A stretch of 37,960 nt of DNA from CAZSVI01 sp964610205 (GTDB taxonomy: Bacteria > Bacillota > Clostridia > DSM-8532), in contig CAZSVI010000019.1 of NCBI GenBank assembly GCA_964610205.1, positions 1 through 37,960 of the forward strand, written 5' to 3'. The notes beneath the pieces were generated by a model. The model was not told the DNA's origin and searched no databases. It saw only the letters and a program-made list of their open reading frames with translations. Positions 23,354 to 31,902 of the stretch are shown here, piece after piece. Positions within the stretch are counted from its first letter, which is position 1; each line of letters begins with the position of its first letter. The position numbers and the translations under genes were made by a program.

Positions 23354-24033
23354 ACCTTCATCCAACCCTTTTTAAGCCGATTACGCTGAGTTTCAAATAT
23401 ATAACTTATAATTCTTTCCCGATCCATGTTTTCAATTTTTCTAAATTCAATTCCGGTTTCGTACATTATTTTTCCTCTTTCTATTACTTCGACAGAGCGG
23501 ACCGCTTTACCGATAACTCTTATTTTTATGTCCAATTCAATAAAGGCCTCCAGGTACTGCTCTTTCTTAAGGTGTTTATGAGTAACTATACGCATTCCTC
23601 CACCACTTATATCCCGGGTATAAGACTGAATCAATTCTCCCTGTATTTCGTCGTTGGGTAATGGCAATTCAAAAACCCGATACTGTACTTTAATCCGGCA
23701 GTCCATACGGAAGAATGCTCTTCTTTGTATCTTTTCAATGGGAGATACAGGCTTGACAATCAAAAAAGAAATTTGATTCTCATATATCCTTTCGATGACT
23801 TCGGCCCGGAACATATAGGTATCGTTTTCCTTTGAATAAATAATATCCATCCGCATTTTGGGATGCACAGGAAATAATCTGCCTTCATGGATTGGAGCAT
23901 AAATCTCCATTAACTTGTTGTCTTCATCATACTTCTCATACTTGCTGATTAGGGTTGGCTTTAATCTTTCTCCGTTTTCATCATATAATTCCAATTGTAT
24001 TTTTGTTCCAAGACCAATTTGTCGGTATTTCAT
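23350..24033 (-). CDS. PilZ-domain flagellar brake protein (YcgR/YpfA type)
   Basis: 227 aa from ATG 24033 (MKYRQIGLGTKIQLELYD), with GGGGGAG just upstream. The N-terminal YcgR-N-like beta barrel (about residues 10-90) is followed by a PilZ domain. The c-di-GMP motifs are both present: R-x-x-x-R as QRRAFFRMD and D-x-S-x-x-G as RDISGGGMRI. Proteins of this kind bind c-di-GMP and slow the flagellar motor. The stop overlaps cheB, placing it in the operon between flhG and cheB. Confidence 0.9.
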   Translation of the reverse strand: MKYRQIGLGTKIQLELYDENGERLKPTLISKYEKYDEDNKLMEIYAPIHEGRLFPVHPKMRMDIIYSKENDTYMFRAEVIERIYENQISFLIVKPVSPIEKIQRRAFFRMDCRIKVQYRVFELPLPNDEIQGELIQSYTRDISGGGMRIVTHKHLKKEQYLEAFIELDIKIRVIGKAVRSVEVIERGKIMYETGIEFRKIENMDRERIISYIFETQRNRLKKGWMKV

Positions 24034-24139
24034 GTTCTCCCCCACATGATAGATGATTTGTATTTGTAATTTGTCTGCCTAATGTGTATTATGCATCGTT
24101 ACGCGGCTTATACCAAAATAATAATTTTATTATAACAAC

Positions 24140-25033
24140 CTAATTCCCTCCGGCAGCACTAAAAAGCCTGCTCAAAAAACCCTTAATACCCTTATCCACA
24201 GTATCAGTTGCTTCTGCGTTGTTATCCAGAAGATTTGCCGCCAACTCGCAGATCTGCCTGGTCGCATGACTTCTAGGATAGCTTAAACAAAATGGTTTCT
24301 GTTGTTTAACCGCTTTTATAACCGAATCATCATTTAATATATACCCGAGTTTTTGAAGTTTGAAAGATAAAAACCTTTCAGAAACTATAAATAATTTTGT
24401 CAGAACATCATTTGCTTCCTGCGGAGAATCCGCTTTGTTAACAACAATTTTTACAATTTTGTGTCGATCTCTTCTGGAGATCATTTTAATCAGGGCATAC
24501 GCATCAGTTATAGCAGTTGGTTCGGGTGTTGTAACCAAAAGAACTTCATCAGCTGCAAGAATGAAACTAAGTATATTTTTAGTAAGACCAGCACCTGTAT
24601 CTATAAGTATAACATCATAAAGCTTATCCAGAAGGCTTATACTTGAAATAAAACCTCCAAGCTGTCTTCTGTCCAATTGCAGCAGTTCCTCTACGCCGGA
24701 ACCACCCGATAGAAATTTAATATTGTTCGGCCCGTCCGACAAAACCTCGAATATATTACGTTCTCCCCGTATCAGATCAACCAGCGTGTACCGGGTCGTA
24801 ATTCCAAACAGCACATCAATATTCGCCAGACCGAAATCCACGTCAAGAATAACTACCCTAAGACCCATTTTACTTAACGCGATAGCCAGATTAACGGTTA
24901 CATTTGTTTTGCCTACGCCTCCCTTGCCGCTTGTAACCGTAATAACCCTGGCAGAACTTACGGTTTCTGCCATACGTTCGGGAACCTTCAAATTATCTAC
25001 TATTTTCCTAAGCTTTTCGGCTTGATCACTCAT
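24140..25033 (-). CDS. flhG: MinD-like flagellar ATPase FlhG (YlxH)
   Basis: 297 aa from ATG 25033, with GGAGG 7 bp upstream; an earlier ATG overlapping flhF lacks this site. The N-terminal SDQAEKLRKIV contains the DQAxxLR motif that stimulates FlhF GTPase. Deviant Walker A: TSGKGGVGKTNVTVNLA. DVDFGLANIDVLFG and VILIDTGAGL (Walker B) follow, as do the MinD-like TTPEPTAITDAYALIKM and the C-terminal membrane-targeting-like helix KGIKGFLSRLFS. It controls flagellum number and position together with FlhF, encoded just upstream. Confidence 0.95.
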   Translation of the reverse strand: MSDQAEKLRKIVDNLKVPERMAETVSSARVITVTSGKGGVGKTNVTVNLAIALSKMGLRVVILDVDFGLANIDVLFGITTRYTLVDLIRGERNIFEVLSDGPNNIKFLSGGSGVEELLQLDRRQLGGFISSISLLDKLYDVILIDTGAGLTKNILSFILAADEVLLVTTPEPTAITDAYALIKMISRRDRHKIVKIVVNKADSPQEANDVLTKLFIVSERFLSFKLQKLGYILNDDSVIKAVKQQKPFCLSYPRSHATRQICELAANLLDNNAEATDTVDKGIKGFLSRLFSAAGGN

Positions 25034-25095
25034 ACAGTCCTCCGGTCTTTCCAGGTTTATAACAACGGAAGCAATTGCAATACACCTATCGCGGC

Positions 25096-26331
25096 TCATT
25101 TTTTAGTCTCGGCAAAAAGCATGCTTCTTACAATGTCCGGAACATTGGCAACCTCAATATCATCAGGAACACTCTGTCCGGCAGTAGTATATGACAGCGG
25201 TTTTCCGGTAACATACCTTACATTCAGGATCACTCCAGGTACAAGCACTTCATCAAGCTTTGTGAAAAGCAGCTTGTATTTCTTCAAAAACCTGTAGTGG
25301 CTAATGATATCTTTGCATGCCAAACGACTCATACCGCAACTTAAAACCAGGAATATTTCATCTGCCTCCGTTGCGGCAACCAGCGCTTTAAGTTCAGAAA
25401 ATTGAGCGGCGTTTTTATGGCCTCGACCTGCGGTATCAATCAAAATCAAATCCTTATCCGAGTGTTGTGATATAGCCTCTTTCACTTCCATCGGCGTATA
25501 AACCACAGAAACAGGTATATTTAAAATTTCAGCATATGTTTTTAACTGTTCTACTGCCGCAATACGGTAAGTATCTGCTGTTATCAGCCCGATTTTTTTA
25601 TCCTTATTCAAAGAATAATCAGCGGCTATTTTAGCAAGCGTTGTTGTTTTCCCAACCCCCGTAGGCCCAATAAAAATGGCTACGGTAGGCTTTCCGTCAT
25701 CCCTGAATTGAATGGTCTGCGGTTCTCCTAAAACATTCAGCAGTATCTTCTCGGTAATATTTATTACTTCATCAACGCTTCCTGGATTTTTAACGAACTG
25801 CTGAACCTTTTTCATCATTTTGTCTATTATCACCGGTTCTATTTCATTATCAGACAATATTGAACGGATTGATTTGAAATATTCATTTTCCGCCATTCCC
25901 TGTTGTTGTTCCGCTTCCTGAACAACAGGATGCTGTTCTTCCGGTTTCTCCTTTTCTTCATTTGGCTTTTTACTGTCGGAAACATTGTTATATATACGTT
26001 CCAGCATTGATTCCATCAGCTTTACTCTGTTTTCCAAAGACTCAACCCTGCTGTTGTCTTCCGAAGCGGCAGCTTGCATTATTCCATTACGGTTATATAC
26101 TCCGCTTACAGAACTTGAGTTTTTTGCTGAGGGGGAAGAACTGCTTTTTTTATTTGAATAGTCTTCATCAATGGCCGCAAGAACTTCAGTTAAAGGTTTG
26201 GAGAACATACCCATTATTCCCTTCTTCCGAACTTTTCTGGTACTCAATATAACAGCTTCGTTCCCCAGATCCATTTTAACTTTTAACATCGCTTCCTGAG
26301 CGTCTTTTCCTGTGTACCGGCGTATCCGCAT
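25096..26331 (-). CDS. flhF: Flagellar biosynthesis GTPase FlhF
   Basis: 411 aa from ATG 26331, with GGAGG upstream. B domain: MRIRRYTGKDAQEAMLKVK. A low-complexity linker (KKSSSSPSAKNSSS; EEQHPVVQEAEQQQ) covers about residues 70-150. The SRP-type NG GTPase core has G1 IFIGPTGVGKTTTLAKIAAD, then GLITADTYRIAAVEQLKTYA, G3 LILIDTAGRGHKN, and G4 LLFTKLDEVLVPG. FlhF recruits the first flagellar components to the assembly site. 110 bp separate it from flhA. Confidence 0.96.
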   Translation of the reverse strand: MRIRRYTGKDAQEAMLKVKMDLGNEAVILSTRKVRKKGIMGMFSKPLTEVLAAIDEDYSNKKSSSSPSAKNSSSVSGVYNRNGIMQAAASEDNSRVESLENRVKLMESMLERIYNNVSDSKKPNEEKEKPEEQHPVVQEAEQQQGMAENEYFKSIRSILSDNEIEPVIIDKMMKKVQQFVKNPGSVDEVINITEKILLNVLGEPQTIQFRDDGKPTVAIFIGPTGVGKTTTLAKIAADYSLNKDKKIGLITADTYRIAAVEQLKTYAEILNIPVSVVYTPMEVKEAISQHSDKDLILIDTAGRGHKNAAQFSELKALVAATEADEIFLVLSCGMSRLACKDIISHYRFLKKYKLLFTKLDEVLVPGVILNVRYVTGKPLSYTTAGQSVPDDIEVANVPDIVRSMLFAETKK

Positions 26332-26441
26332 ATCTCCTCCATCAAATCGGGTTCGGTTATATAAATCAGCTAAGCCATACAATGTTTATAACAGGTGTGT
26401 TGTAATTTCCATTCAATAGCTTCCAATGATATAGCACATTT

Positions 26442-28472
26442 TTATGAAGCCTTGATCATTCCTACAGATTTTACTTCCGCGGTAGGATCCAGCTCGTTGT
26501 ATGATAAAACGATCAGCCCCGGTATTGATTGCTCTGTCAACCTTTTAAAATATAAACGTACAACAGGTGAGGCCAGAACGACGGGCTGTTTACCCAGTTG
26601 TACCAGTTTTTCAACATGCTTTGCCAGATTGTCAAGTATTTTATTTGTTACCGAAGGCTCTATCGTCAAGTAAGCTCCCACCTCGGTTTTTTGCACAGAA
26701 TCCATAATTATTTGCTCAAGCTGAGGGTCAAGTGTTATAACTTCCGAATTTTCCGGAGTTATAAAGGACTTGGATATAGCCCTGCCCAACGCCTGCCGCA
26801 CATATTCGGTAAGCATATCGGAATCCCGTGTTACAGGTGAGTAATCGGCGAGGGTTTCAAGAATAGTAACCATATCCCGTATTGATACCCCCTCATGAAG
26901 CAGATTGCCCAGCACCTTCTGCACCTCACCCAGAGATAATAGCTTCGGTACCAGTTCCTCCACAATAGCCGGATAAGCATTTTTCACATTATCCAGCAGA
27001 GTCTGTACATCCTGTCGGCCCAGAAGCTCATGCGCATGTCTTTTTATAACCTCAGTCATGTGTGTGGCAATAATGGAAGGGGGATCAACAACCGTATATC
27101 CGAGCATTTCAGCTCGATCACGCTGATTTTCATTAATCCAGATGGCAGGTAATCCAAAGGCAGGTTCGGTAGTCGGAATTCCGTCAATTTTATCTTCAGC
27201 TGTTCCGGGATTCATAGCCATAAAATGATCCATCATAAGTTCACCGCCTGAAACTTCAACCCCTTTTATTTTAATTACATACTGGTTTGGGGCTAACTGA
27301 ATATTATCACGTAAACGGATTATAGGAACTATCATTCCCAGTTCCAGAGCCAGTTGTCTGCGAATCATCACAACTCTGTCAAGAAGATCCCCACCCTGGT
27401 TGATATCGGCCAGGGGGATAATTCCATATCCGAATTCAAGTTCAATAGGATCTACCTGAAGAAGTGAGACAACATTTTCCGGCTTTCTTATTTCTTCCAC
27501 TTTCTGTTCCTCGGTATCTATCTCATCCTTTTTCAGTTCCTCTTGTTCTGCCGCTTGCATTCGTACACCCAAAACAACCAAAAGTATTGCAATAATAACC
27601 ATAAAGAACTGTCCGATTATAAATGTCATTGTAAAACAAGCTCCGGCAGTAATAAACATAACCCTTGGCGTTTTGAATAACTGGGATATTATCTCTACGC
27701 CCAGATCATCTTCTGATGCCGCACGTGTTACTATGATACCGGTAGCTATGGATATCAGCAGAGAAGGAACCTGACTTACCAGACCATCCCCGATGGTTAA
27801 TATGGTATACTTCTCTAAAACCTGGCCGACGGTAAGGTTGCCACCCTGGGCCATTCCCATGATAAATCCGCCGATTATATTCAAAGCAGTGGCGATAAAA
27901 CCGAAAATAGCATCATTCTTTACAAACTTGCTGGCTCCATCCATGGAACCGTAAAAGTCGGCTTCACGCTGTATTCTTTTGCGTCGTGCCCTTGCTTCAG
28001 CTTCATTAACAAGCCCGCTGTTCAAATCCGCATCTATTGCCATCTGCTTCCCCGGCATTGCATCCAGCGTAAACCGTGCCGCAACTTCGGATACACGTTC
28101 TGCGCCTTTAGTAATAACAAGGAACTGAACAATCATAATAATCAGAAAAACAATTGCTCCCACAACAATTTCATTGCCACCGACAAATTCACCGAAAGCC
28201 CTTATAACCTGTCCCGCATCTCCCTTACCGATGATAAGTCTTGTAGAAGCTACATTTAAAGACAGACGGTATAATGTAGTAAACAGCAGCAAAGTTGGAA
28301 ACGCAGACATGGAAAGAGCATCTTTGGCATAAATGGCATTAAGAAGAATCAATAAAGAAATGGTTATGTTAATAACCAGCATCACGTCCAATAACAAGGG
28401 TGGCAACGGAACAAGAATGACCAGCAATATAATTACGGCCCATACCGCTATGAGAACACTTTTAAAATTCAT
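26442..28472 (-). CDS. flhA: Flagellar type III export gate protein FlhA
   Basis: 676 aa from ATG 28472, with GGGAGG 6 bp upstream. About eight transmembrane segments lie in the first half (LIAVWAVIILLVILVPLPP; LLFTTLYRLSLNVASTRLII; FLIIMIVQFLVITKGAERVS). The FHIPEP signature region is RARRKRIQREADFYGSMDGA. The C-terminal cytoplasmic domain (ELEFGYGIIPLADINQGG; YTVVDPPSIIATHMTEVIKR; RQDVQTLLDNVKNAYPAIVE) forms the nonameric docking ring for chaperone-substrate complexes. It is the first gene of the block; flhB and the earlier fli genes are not in this window. Confidence 0.97.
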   Translation of the reverse strand: MNFKSVLIAVWAVIILLVILVPLPPLLLDVMLVINITISLLILLNAIYAKDALSMSAFPTLLLFTTLYRLSLNVASTRLIIGKGDAGQVIRAFGEFVGGNEIVVGAIVFLIIMIVQFLVITKGAERVSEVAARFTLDAMPGKQMAIDADLNSGLVNEAEARARRKRIQREADFYGSMDGASKFVKNDAIFGFIATALNIIGGFIMGMAQGGNLTVGQVLEKYTILTIGDGLVSQVPSLLISIATGIIVTRAASEDDLGVEIISQLFKTPRVMFITAGACFTMTFIIGQFFMVIIAILLVVLGVRMQAAEQEELKKDEIDTEEQKVEEIRKPENVVSLLQVDPIELEFGYGIIPLADINQGGDLLDRVVMIRRQLALELGMIVPIIRLRDNIQLAPNQYVIKIKGVEVSGGELMMDHFMAMNPGTAEDKIDGIPTTEPAFGLPAIWINENQRDRAEMLGYTVVDPPSIIATHMTEVIKRHAHELLGRQDVQTLLDNVKNAYPAIVEELVPKLLSLGEVQKVLGNLLHEGVSIRDMVTILETLADYSPVTRDSDMLTEYVRQALGRAISKSFITPENSEVITLDPQLEQIIMDSVQKTEVGAYLTIEPSVTNKILDNLAKHVEKLVQLGKQPVVLASPVVRLYFKRLTEQSIPGLIVLSYNELDPTAEVKSVGMIKAS

Positions 28473-28564
28473 ATCTGTCCTCCCGGGCTTCCAATTATCA
28501 TTTGTATTGTTATGAACAAACAACTTTCCGGCATATTTTTCAAGTAATCATATTTTTTAATATC

Positions 28565-28593
28565 ATTTTACAGGATTTTATAAGAATAAACAA
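28565..28593 (-). promoter_or_regulatory. Probable promoter of the flhA operon
   Basis: Minus-strand TTGTTT (28588-28593), 17-bp spacer, TAAAAT (28565-28570), about 95 bp upstream of the flhA start. It lies in the 220-bp divergent region shared with the small + strand gene. Confidence 0.45.
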
Positions 28594-28693
28594 GAGATGA
28601 CGTAATTTTTTGAAATAACCTGCTATCTAACTTTGTCACATAAAAGCAAACCAATAATAGAATAATAGTAGATTAACATAAGGAGGTTTGGAT

Positions 28694-28813
28694 ATGGACA
28701 ACATTGGTGTAAGAGGTCTGTTTAAAGGTTGTGACAGCGAATTGCTCTTCTTCATCATCCTCTTCTTACTTTTATTTTATGATCCAAGAGGATGCGGCAG
28801 GTATGGCTACTAG
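28694..28813 (+). CDS. 39-aa hydrophobic small protein
   Basis: ATG 28694 follows a perfect AAGGAGG. The protein, MDNIGVRGLFKGCDSELLFF then IILFLLLFYDPRGCGRYGY, has one membrane-spanning Leu/Phe/Ile stretch flanked by a Cys-containing head and a Gly/Tyr/Cys-rich tail. This layout recalls small coat- or spore-associated peptides of Firmicutes, but that is inference. It is followed by a hairpin terminator, which supports a real monocistronic gene. Confidence 0.7.
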   Translation: MDNIGVRGLFKGCDSELLFFIILFLLLFYDPRGCGRYGY

Positions 28814-28846
28814 GTCTCTGTCCGGCTTATGTTAACCACCTTACTC

Positions 28847-28880
28847 CCTCCTGTCATAACGACAGGAGGATTTATTTTAT
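28847..28880 (+). terminator. Terminator of the 39-aa gene
   Basis: CCTCCTGTC (28847-28855) and GACAGGAGG (28861-28869) form a perfect 9-bp stem with a 5-nt loop, followed by ATTTATTTTAT. It also lies 15 bp beyond the stop of the convergent CBO0543 gene. Confidence 0.8.
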
Positions 28881-28883
28881 ATC

Positions 28884-29360
28884 TTACCTTACCGAATACC
28901 TTCCCGGCAGATATCTCCCAAGCACCCTGTAGTAACCATATATCCATGTATAAGACAAAATATATATTAATGGGGACCATGGTACAATTACCCATTTTTC
29001 ATACAAAATTATTTCAAAAGGAGCAACAAGTATTTCTATGACAGTCAGAACCGCTGAAGATACTAAAATATAAAAAACAACCTTAACCCCGGAAGAGGGG
29101 AGAAATTTAATAAATATGAGGCCTATCGCAGGGTATCCTATTACACAGAAGATAAGGCTGTAAAACGCTTTCATTTTATCAAAAGTAACATATGAATAAT
29201 AATCAAGCCATTTACATAAAACCATATCAATAATGAGAGACACTGCAACAATCATTACAATCAACTGAAAGTCTGCGAAGGTAAAACCTCGGAGTTTTAT
29301 AGATACCAGCGCACAAACCGCAAAAAACGCCATCAACACCCAGAACGGAATATAGAACAT
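28884..29360 (-). CDS. CBO0543-family integral membrane protein
   Basis: 158 aa from ATG 29360, with GAGGTG upstream. About five transmembrane segments are visible (FWVLMAFFAVCALVSI; LIVMIVAVSLIIDMVLC; AFYSLIFCVIGYPAIGLIFI; VVFYILVSSAVLTVIEILVA; SPLIYILSYTWIYGYYRVLG). The pattern of the WVIVPWSPLIYI region is that of the CBO0543 family found in spore-forming Firmicutes; the function is unknown. It converges on the small gene at 28694. Confidence 0.75.
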   Translation of the reverse strand: MFYIPFWVLMAFFAVCALVSIKLRGFTFADFQLIVMIVAVSLIIDMVLCKWLDYYSYVTFDKMKAFYSLIFCVIGYPAIGLIFIKFLPSSGVKVVFYILVSSAVLTVIEILVAPFEIILYEKWVIVPWSPLIYILSYTWIYGYYRVLGRYLPGRYSVR

Positions 29361-29517
29361 AATAATCACCTCAGGATATTTCAAAAAAGCACATTCCTTA
29401 TTTCAAAAAATGCGTAAAACATCCTTGATATTATCCCCTTTGTCATATATGATTTATACATATTGGGAAGCTTTTTACTTGAGTTGTAAAACTTAAGCAT
29501 TATGTTAAGTGAATATG

Positions 29518-29637
29518 TTAAGCTGACTTCATAGCATTCGGTATAGCTGTATTTTTAATCGATAAAGTAGCCGAAATTATCCTTACTCCTTTTGGTGTAA
29601 TTTTATATCTGAAGGAGCGAGGGATTTTTGAAATCAT
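29518..29637 (-). pseudogene. Possible short gene remnant in the gap after lysA
   Basis: Within the 312-bp gap 29385-29696 the minus strand has a 39-codon frame, MISKIPRSFRYKITPKGVRI then ISATLSIKNTAIPNAMKSA. Its PRSFRYKITPKGVRI pattern resembles the winged-helix tail of some mobile-element proteins. There is no ribosome binding site and no upstream coding continuation. The rest of the gap shows only AT-rich DNA with a repeated ATGTTAAG. Confidence 0.3.
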
Positions 29638-29696
29638 TGCAGCCGTTACCTCGTGTGTGTATTTTATACACTGAACAGTATATTAAAAAGAGGTTA

Positions 29697-30944
29697 TCAT
29701 ACTCCGGTAAAATTCAAAGTGGCAAAATAATCATCCGGTGTTTCGGCACGACGGATAAGTTCGGTACTGCCGTCTGCTTTCAGCAGGATTTCAGCCGATC
29801 GCAGTTTGCCATTGTAATTGTAGCCCATAGCAAACCCGTGGGCGCCCGTATCGTGAATCACAACTAGATCTCCAACATTAATATCAGGCAGCATTCGGTC
29901 AACAGCAAATTTGTCGTTGTTCTCACAAAGGCCTCCAGTTATGTCGTACATGTGATCACAGGGTTTATTTCCCTTGCCCATTACAGTAATGTGATGATAC
30001 GCTCCATACATGGCCGGGCGCATCAGATCTGCCGCACAAGCGTCAAGCCCTATATAATCCTTATATATATGCTTTTCATGAATCGCGGTTGAAACAAGAC
30101 AGCCATAAGGCCCAAGCATAAACCTTCCCAATTCTGTGTATATTGCGACATCACCCATTCCGGAAGGCACCAGGATCTCTTCAAATGCCTTCTTAACTCC
30201 AAGTCCTATTACATAAATATCGGCAAGCTGCTGATCAGGGTGATATGGAATACCAATACCGCCGGAAAGGTTTATAAAGGTTATGTGGGCGTCGGTTTCA
30301 CGGCTGAGCTCTACGGCAGTTTGAAAGAGAATGGATGCAAGTACGGGATAGTATTCATTTCCTGTTGTATTGCTTGCCAAAAACGCATGCAGGCCAAACT
30401 TTTTTACACCTTTATTCATGAGTTTTTTTAAACCCTTCGTCAATTGTTCGCGGGTAAAACCGTATTTTGCTTCCTTCGGGGTATCCATTATTCTGTTGTT
30501 TATATTGAAATCCCCTCCGGGATTATAACGGCAACTGATTGTTTCAGGAATTCCTGCCGCTCTTTCCAGAAAATCAATATGGGTAATGTCATCAAGGTTA
30601 ATTACCGCGTTTAAGTTCCGGGCGTATATAAAGTCCTCTTCAGGTGTGACATTTGAGGAAAACATTATTTCATCGCCCTTGAACCCCACTGCTTCAGACA
30701 ACATTAATTCCGTATAGGACGAGCAGTCCACACCACATCCTTCTTCTTTCAGAATTTTCAGTATGGAAGGATTGGGGGTGGCCTTAACAGCAAAGTATTC
30801 CTTAAACCCCTTATTCCATGCAAAGGCTTCCTTAAGCCTGCGGGCATTCTCACGGATTCCCTTTTCGTCATATAAATGAAATGGGGTGGGATAATCCTTT
30901 ACTATTCTTTTTAATTGGTCATAGCTAACAAAAGTCTTTTTCAT
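29697..30944 (-). CDS. lysA: Diaminopimelate decarboxylase
   Basis: 415 aa; ATG 30944 overlaps the stop of the TrmB gene (ATGA). Fold-type III PLP enzyme: PLP-lysine Lys54 in YFAVKATPNPSIL, GCGVDCSSYTELMLSEAVGF, the Gly-rich phosphate loop region FINLSGGIGIPYHP, ELGRFMLGPYGCLVSTAIHE, and the catalytic Cys/Asp region YDITGGLCENNDKFAVDR. It makes L-lysine from meso-diaminopimelate in the cytosol. The sequence is of a longer branch than the classic B. subtilis enzyme, but all key motifs are present. Co-transcribed with a TrmB-family regulator. Confidence 0.9.
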   Translation of the reverse strand: MKKTFVSYDQLKRIVKDYPTPFHLYDEKGIRENARRLKEAFAWNKGFKEYFAVKATPNPSILKILKEEGCGVDCSSYTELMLSEAVGFKGDEIMFSSNVTPEEDFIYARNLNAVINLDDITHIDFLERAAGIPETISCRYNPGGDFNINNRIMDTPKEAKYGFTREQLTKGLKKLMNKGVKKFGLHAFLASNTTGNEYYPVLASILFQTAVELSRETDAHITFINLSGGIGIPYHPDQQLADIYVIGLGVKKAFEEILVPSGMGDVAIYTELGRFMLGPYGCLVSTAIHEKHIYKDYIGLDACAADLMRPAMYGAYHHITVMGKGNKPCDHMYDITGGLCENNDKFAVDRMLPDINVGDLVVIHDTGAHGFAMGYNYNGKLRSAEILLKADGSTELIRRAETPDDYFATLNFTGV

Positions 30945-31645
30945 GTGTTTTTGTTTCCTTTCATGATTTCTATAAGCTTAATCTCATTTTTGAGAGAGTC
31001 TTTCAGCAGATCAACGAGGTTTTTCTTTTTGGAATACAGACAGGTGGAGAATTCGCCATTATTAATATCTCCTGTCAGCACATTGGCCGAATCCGTGATA
31101 AGCCTTATCTGCTGCTGTGATTTTTCAGTGTAATATACGGTAACCCCATCAATATCAAAGGGTATATTCGTTATCAAAACTATCTTTATTTTTCTAGAAA
31201 TTGCTTTTTTTATTTCGGGAAGTATTAGCTCAAGTACCTGTTCTGAAACTGAAACATACACCCTCTCTTTTGCATGTGAAATCATATTCCTCATTTTATT
31301 AAGAATATGGTTATCTCCTTTTATTGTAATATACCCCGGAATCTCTTCCCTCTTTGGAGGAATACAGTTAACTAAATCCTGCCTGGTTTTTATCAGCTTA
31401 CCGATTTTGTTGCCGCAAAACTCTTCAACAGGAACCGCGGTATACCGGATAGCCGAGCTTTCTGTAATAAACGCACATCCCTTGTCTACCAGGGCCGCAA
31501 GGGAAGTATATGTGTTGGAGCGTGAAATACCCGTTATTTTCGCCACTTCGTATCCATTTAAGTCACCCTCGGAAAGCAGCGTCAAATATATGGAAGCCTC
31601 CTGCCTTGTAAGATTAAACTGTGTCAGCAGTTCAATAATATCCAT
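30941..31645 (-). CDS. TrmB-family transcriptional regulator
   Basis: 234 aa; ATG 31645 preceded by AGGGGGTG. N-terminal winged helix of the TrmB type: LTRQEASIYLTLLSEGDLNG, then YEVAKITGISRSNTYTSLAA. The C-terminal half has the TrmB effector fold with a phospholipase-D-like strand pattern (RVYVSVSEQVLELILPEIKK; KIKIVLITNIPFDIDGVTVY; LVDLLKDSLKNEIKLIEIM). Classic TrmB proteins sense sugars; here the tight overlap with lysA suggests a role linked to lysine or cell wall supply, which is inference. Confidence 0.85.
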   Translation of the reverse strand: MDIIELLTQFNLTRQEASIYLTLLSEGDLNGYEVAKITGISRSNTYTSLAALVDKGCAFITESSAIRYTAVPVEEFCGNKIGKLIKTRQDLVNCIPPKREEIPGYITIKGDNHILNKMRNMISHAKERVYVSVSEQVLELILPEIKKAISRKIKIVLITNIPFDIDGVTVYYTEKSQQQIRLITDSANVLTGDINNGEFSTCLYSKKKNLVDLLKDSLKNEIKLIEIMKGNKNT

Positions 31646-31902
31646 AAATCAACACCCCCTATTGCTCATATTGCAGATACAATGCAGTCTTCACGATTAA
31701 CTTACGGTATATTTTATTGAAAAAATCATCATAAAATACAAAAAAAACAATAGTGTTCCTGTTTAATAATACTATAAATCAAAAAAATGCTTTTGTCTAC
31801 AGGATTATGATAACTAAAAACACATCAATTATCTTACGCTGTTATATTCGTTAAAAAAATGCTATAATCGCAATATTATAATATAGGTATCACGGAGGGT
31901 GT

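Noticed and set aside
28847..28869. Bidirectional terminator for the CBO0543 gene
   Set aside because: The stem is strong, but the minus-strand tail is GGGAGTAAGG, not U-rich; only + strand termination is claimed.
29628..29867. Plus-strand frame of 79 codons overlapping the lysA end
   Set aside because: Most of it is antisense to a conserved lysA C-terminus, and its product shows no family features.
31646..31902. Lysine riboswitch upstream of the TrmB-lysA operon
   Set aside because: The divergent gap is AT-rich, with no recognisable lysine-riboswitch helices, and the kinase gene starts at 31903.
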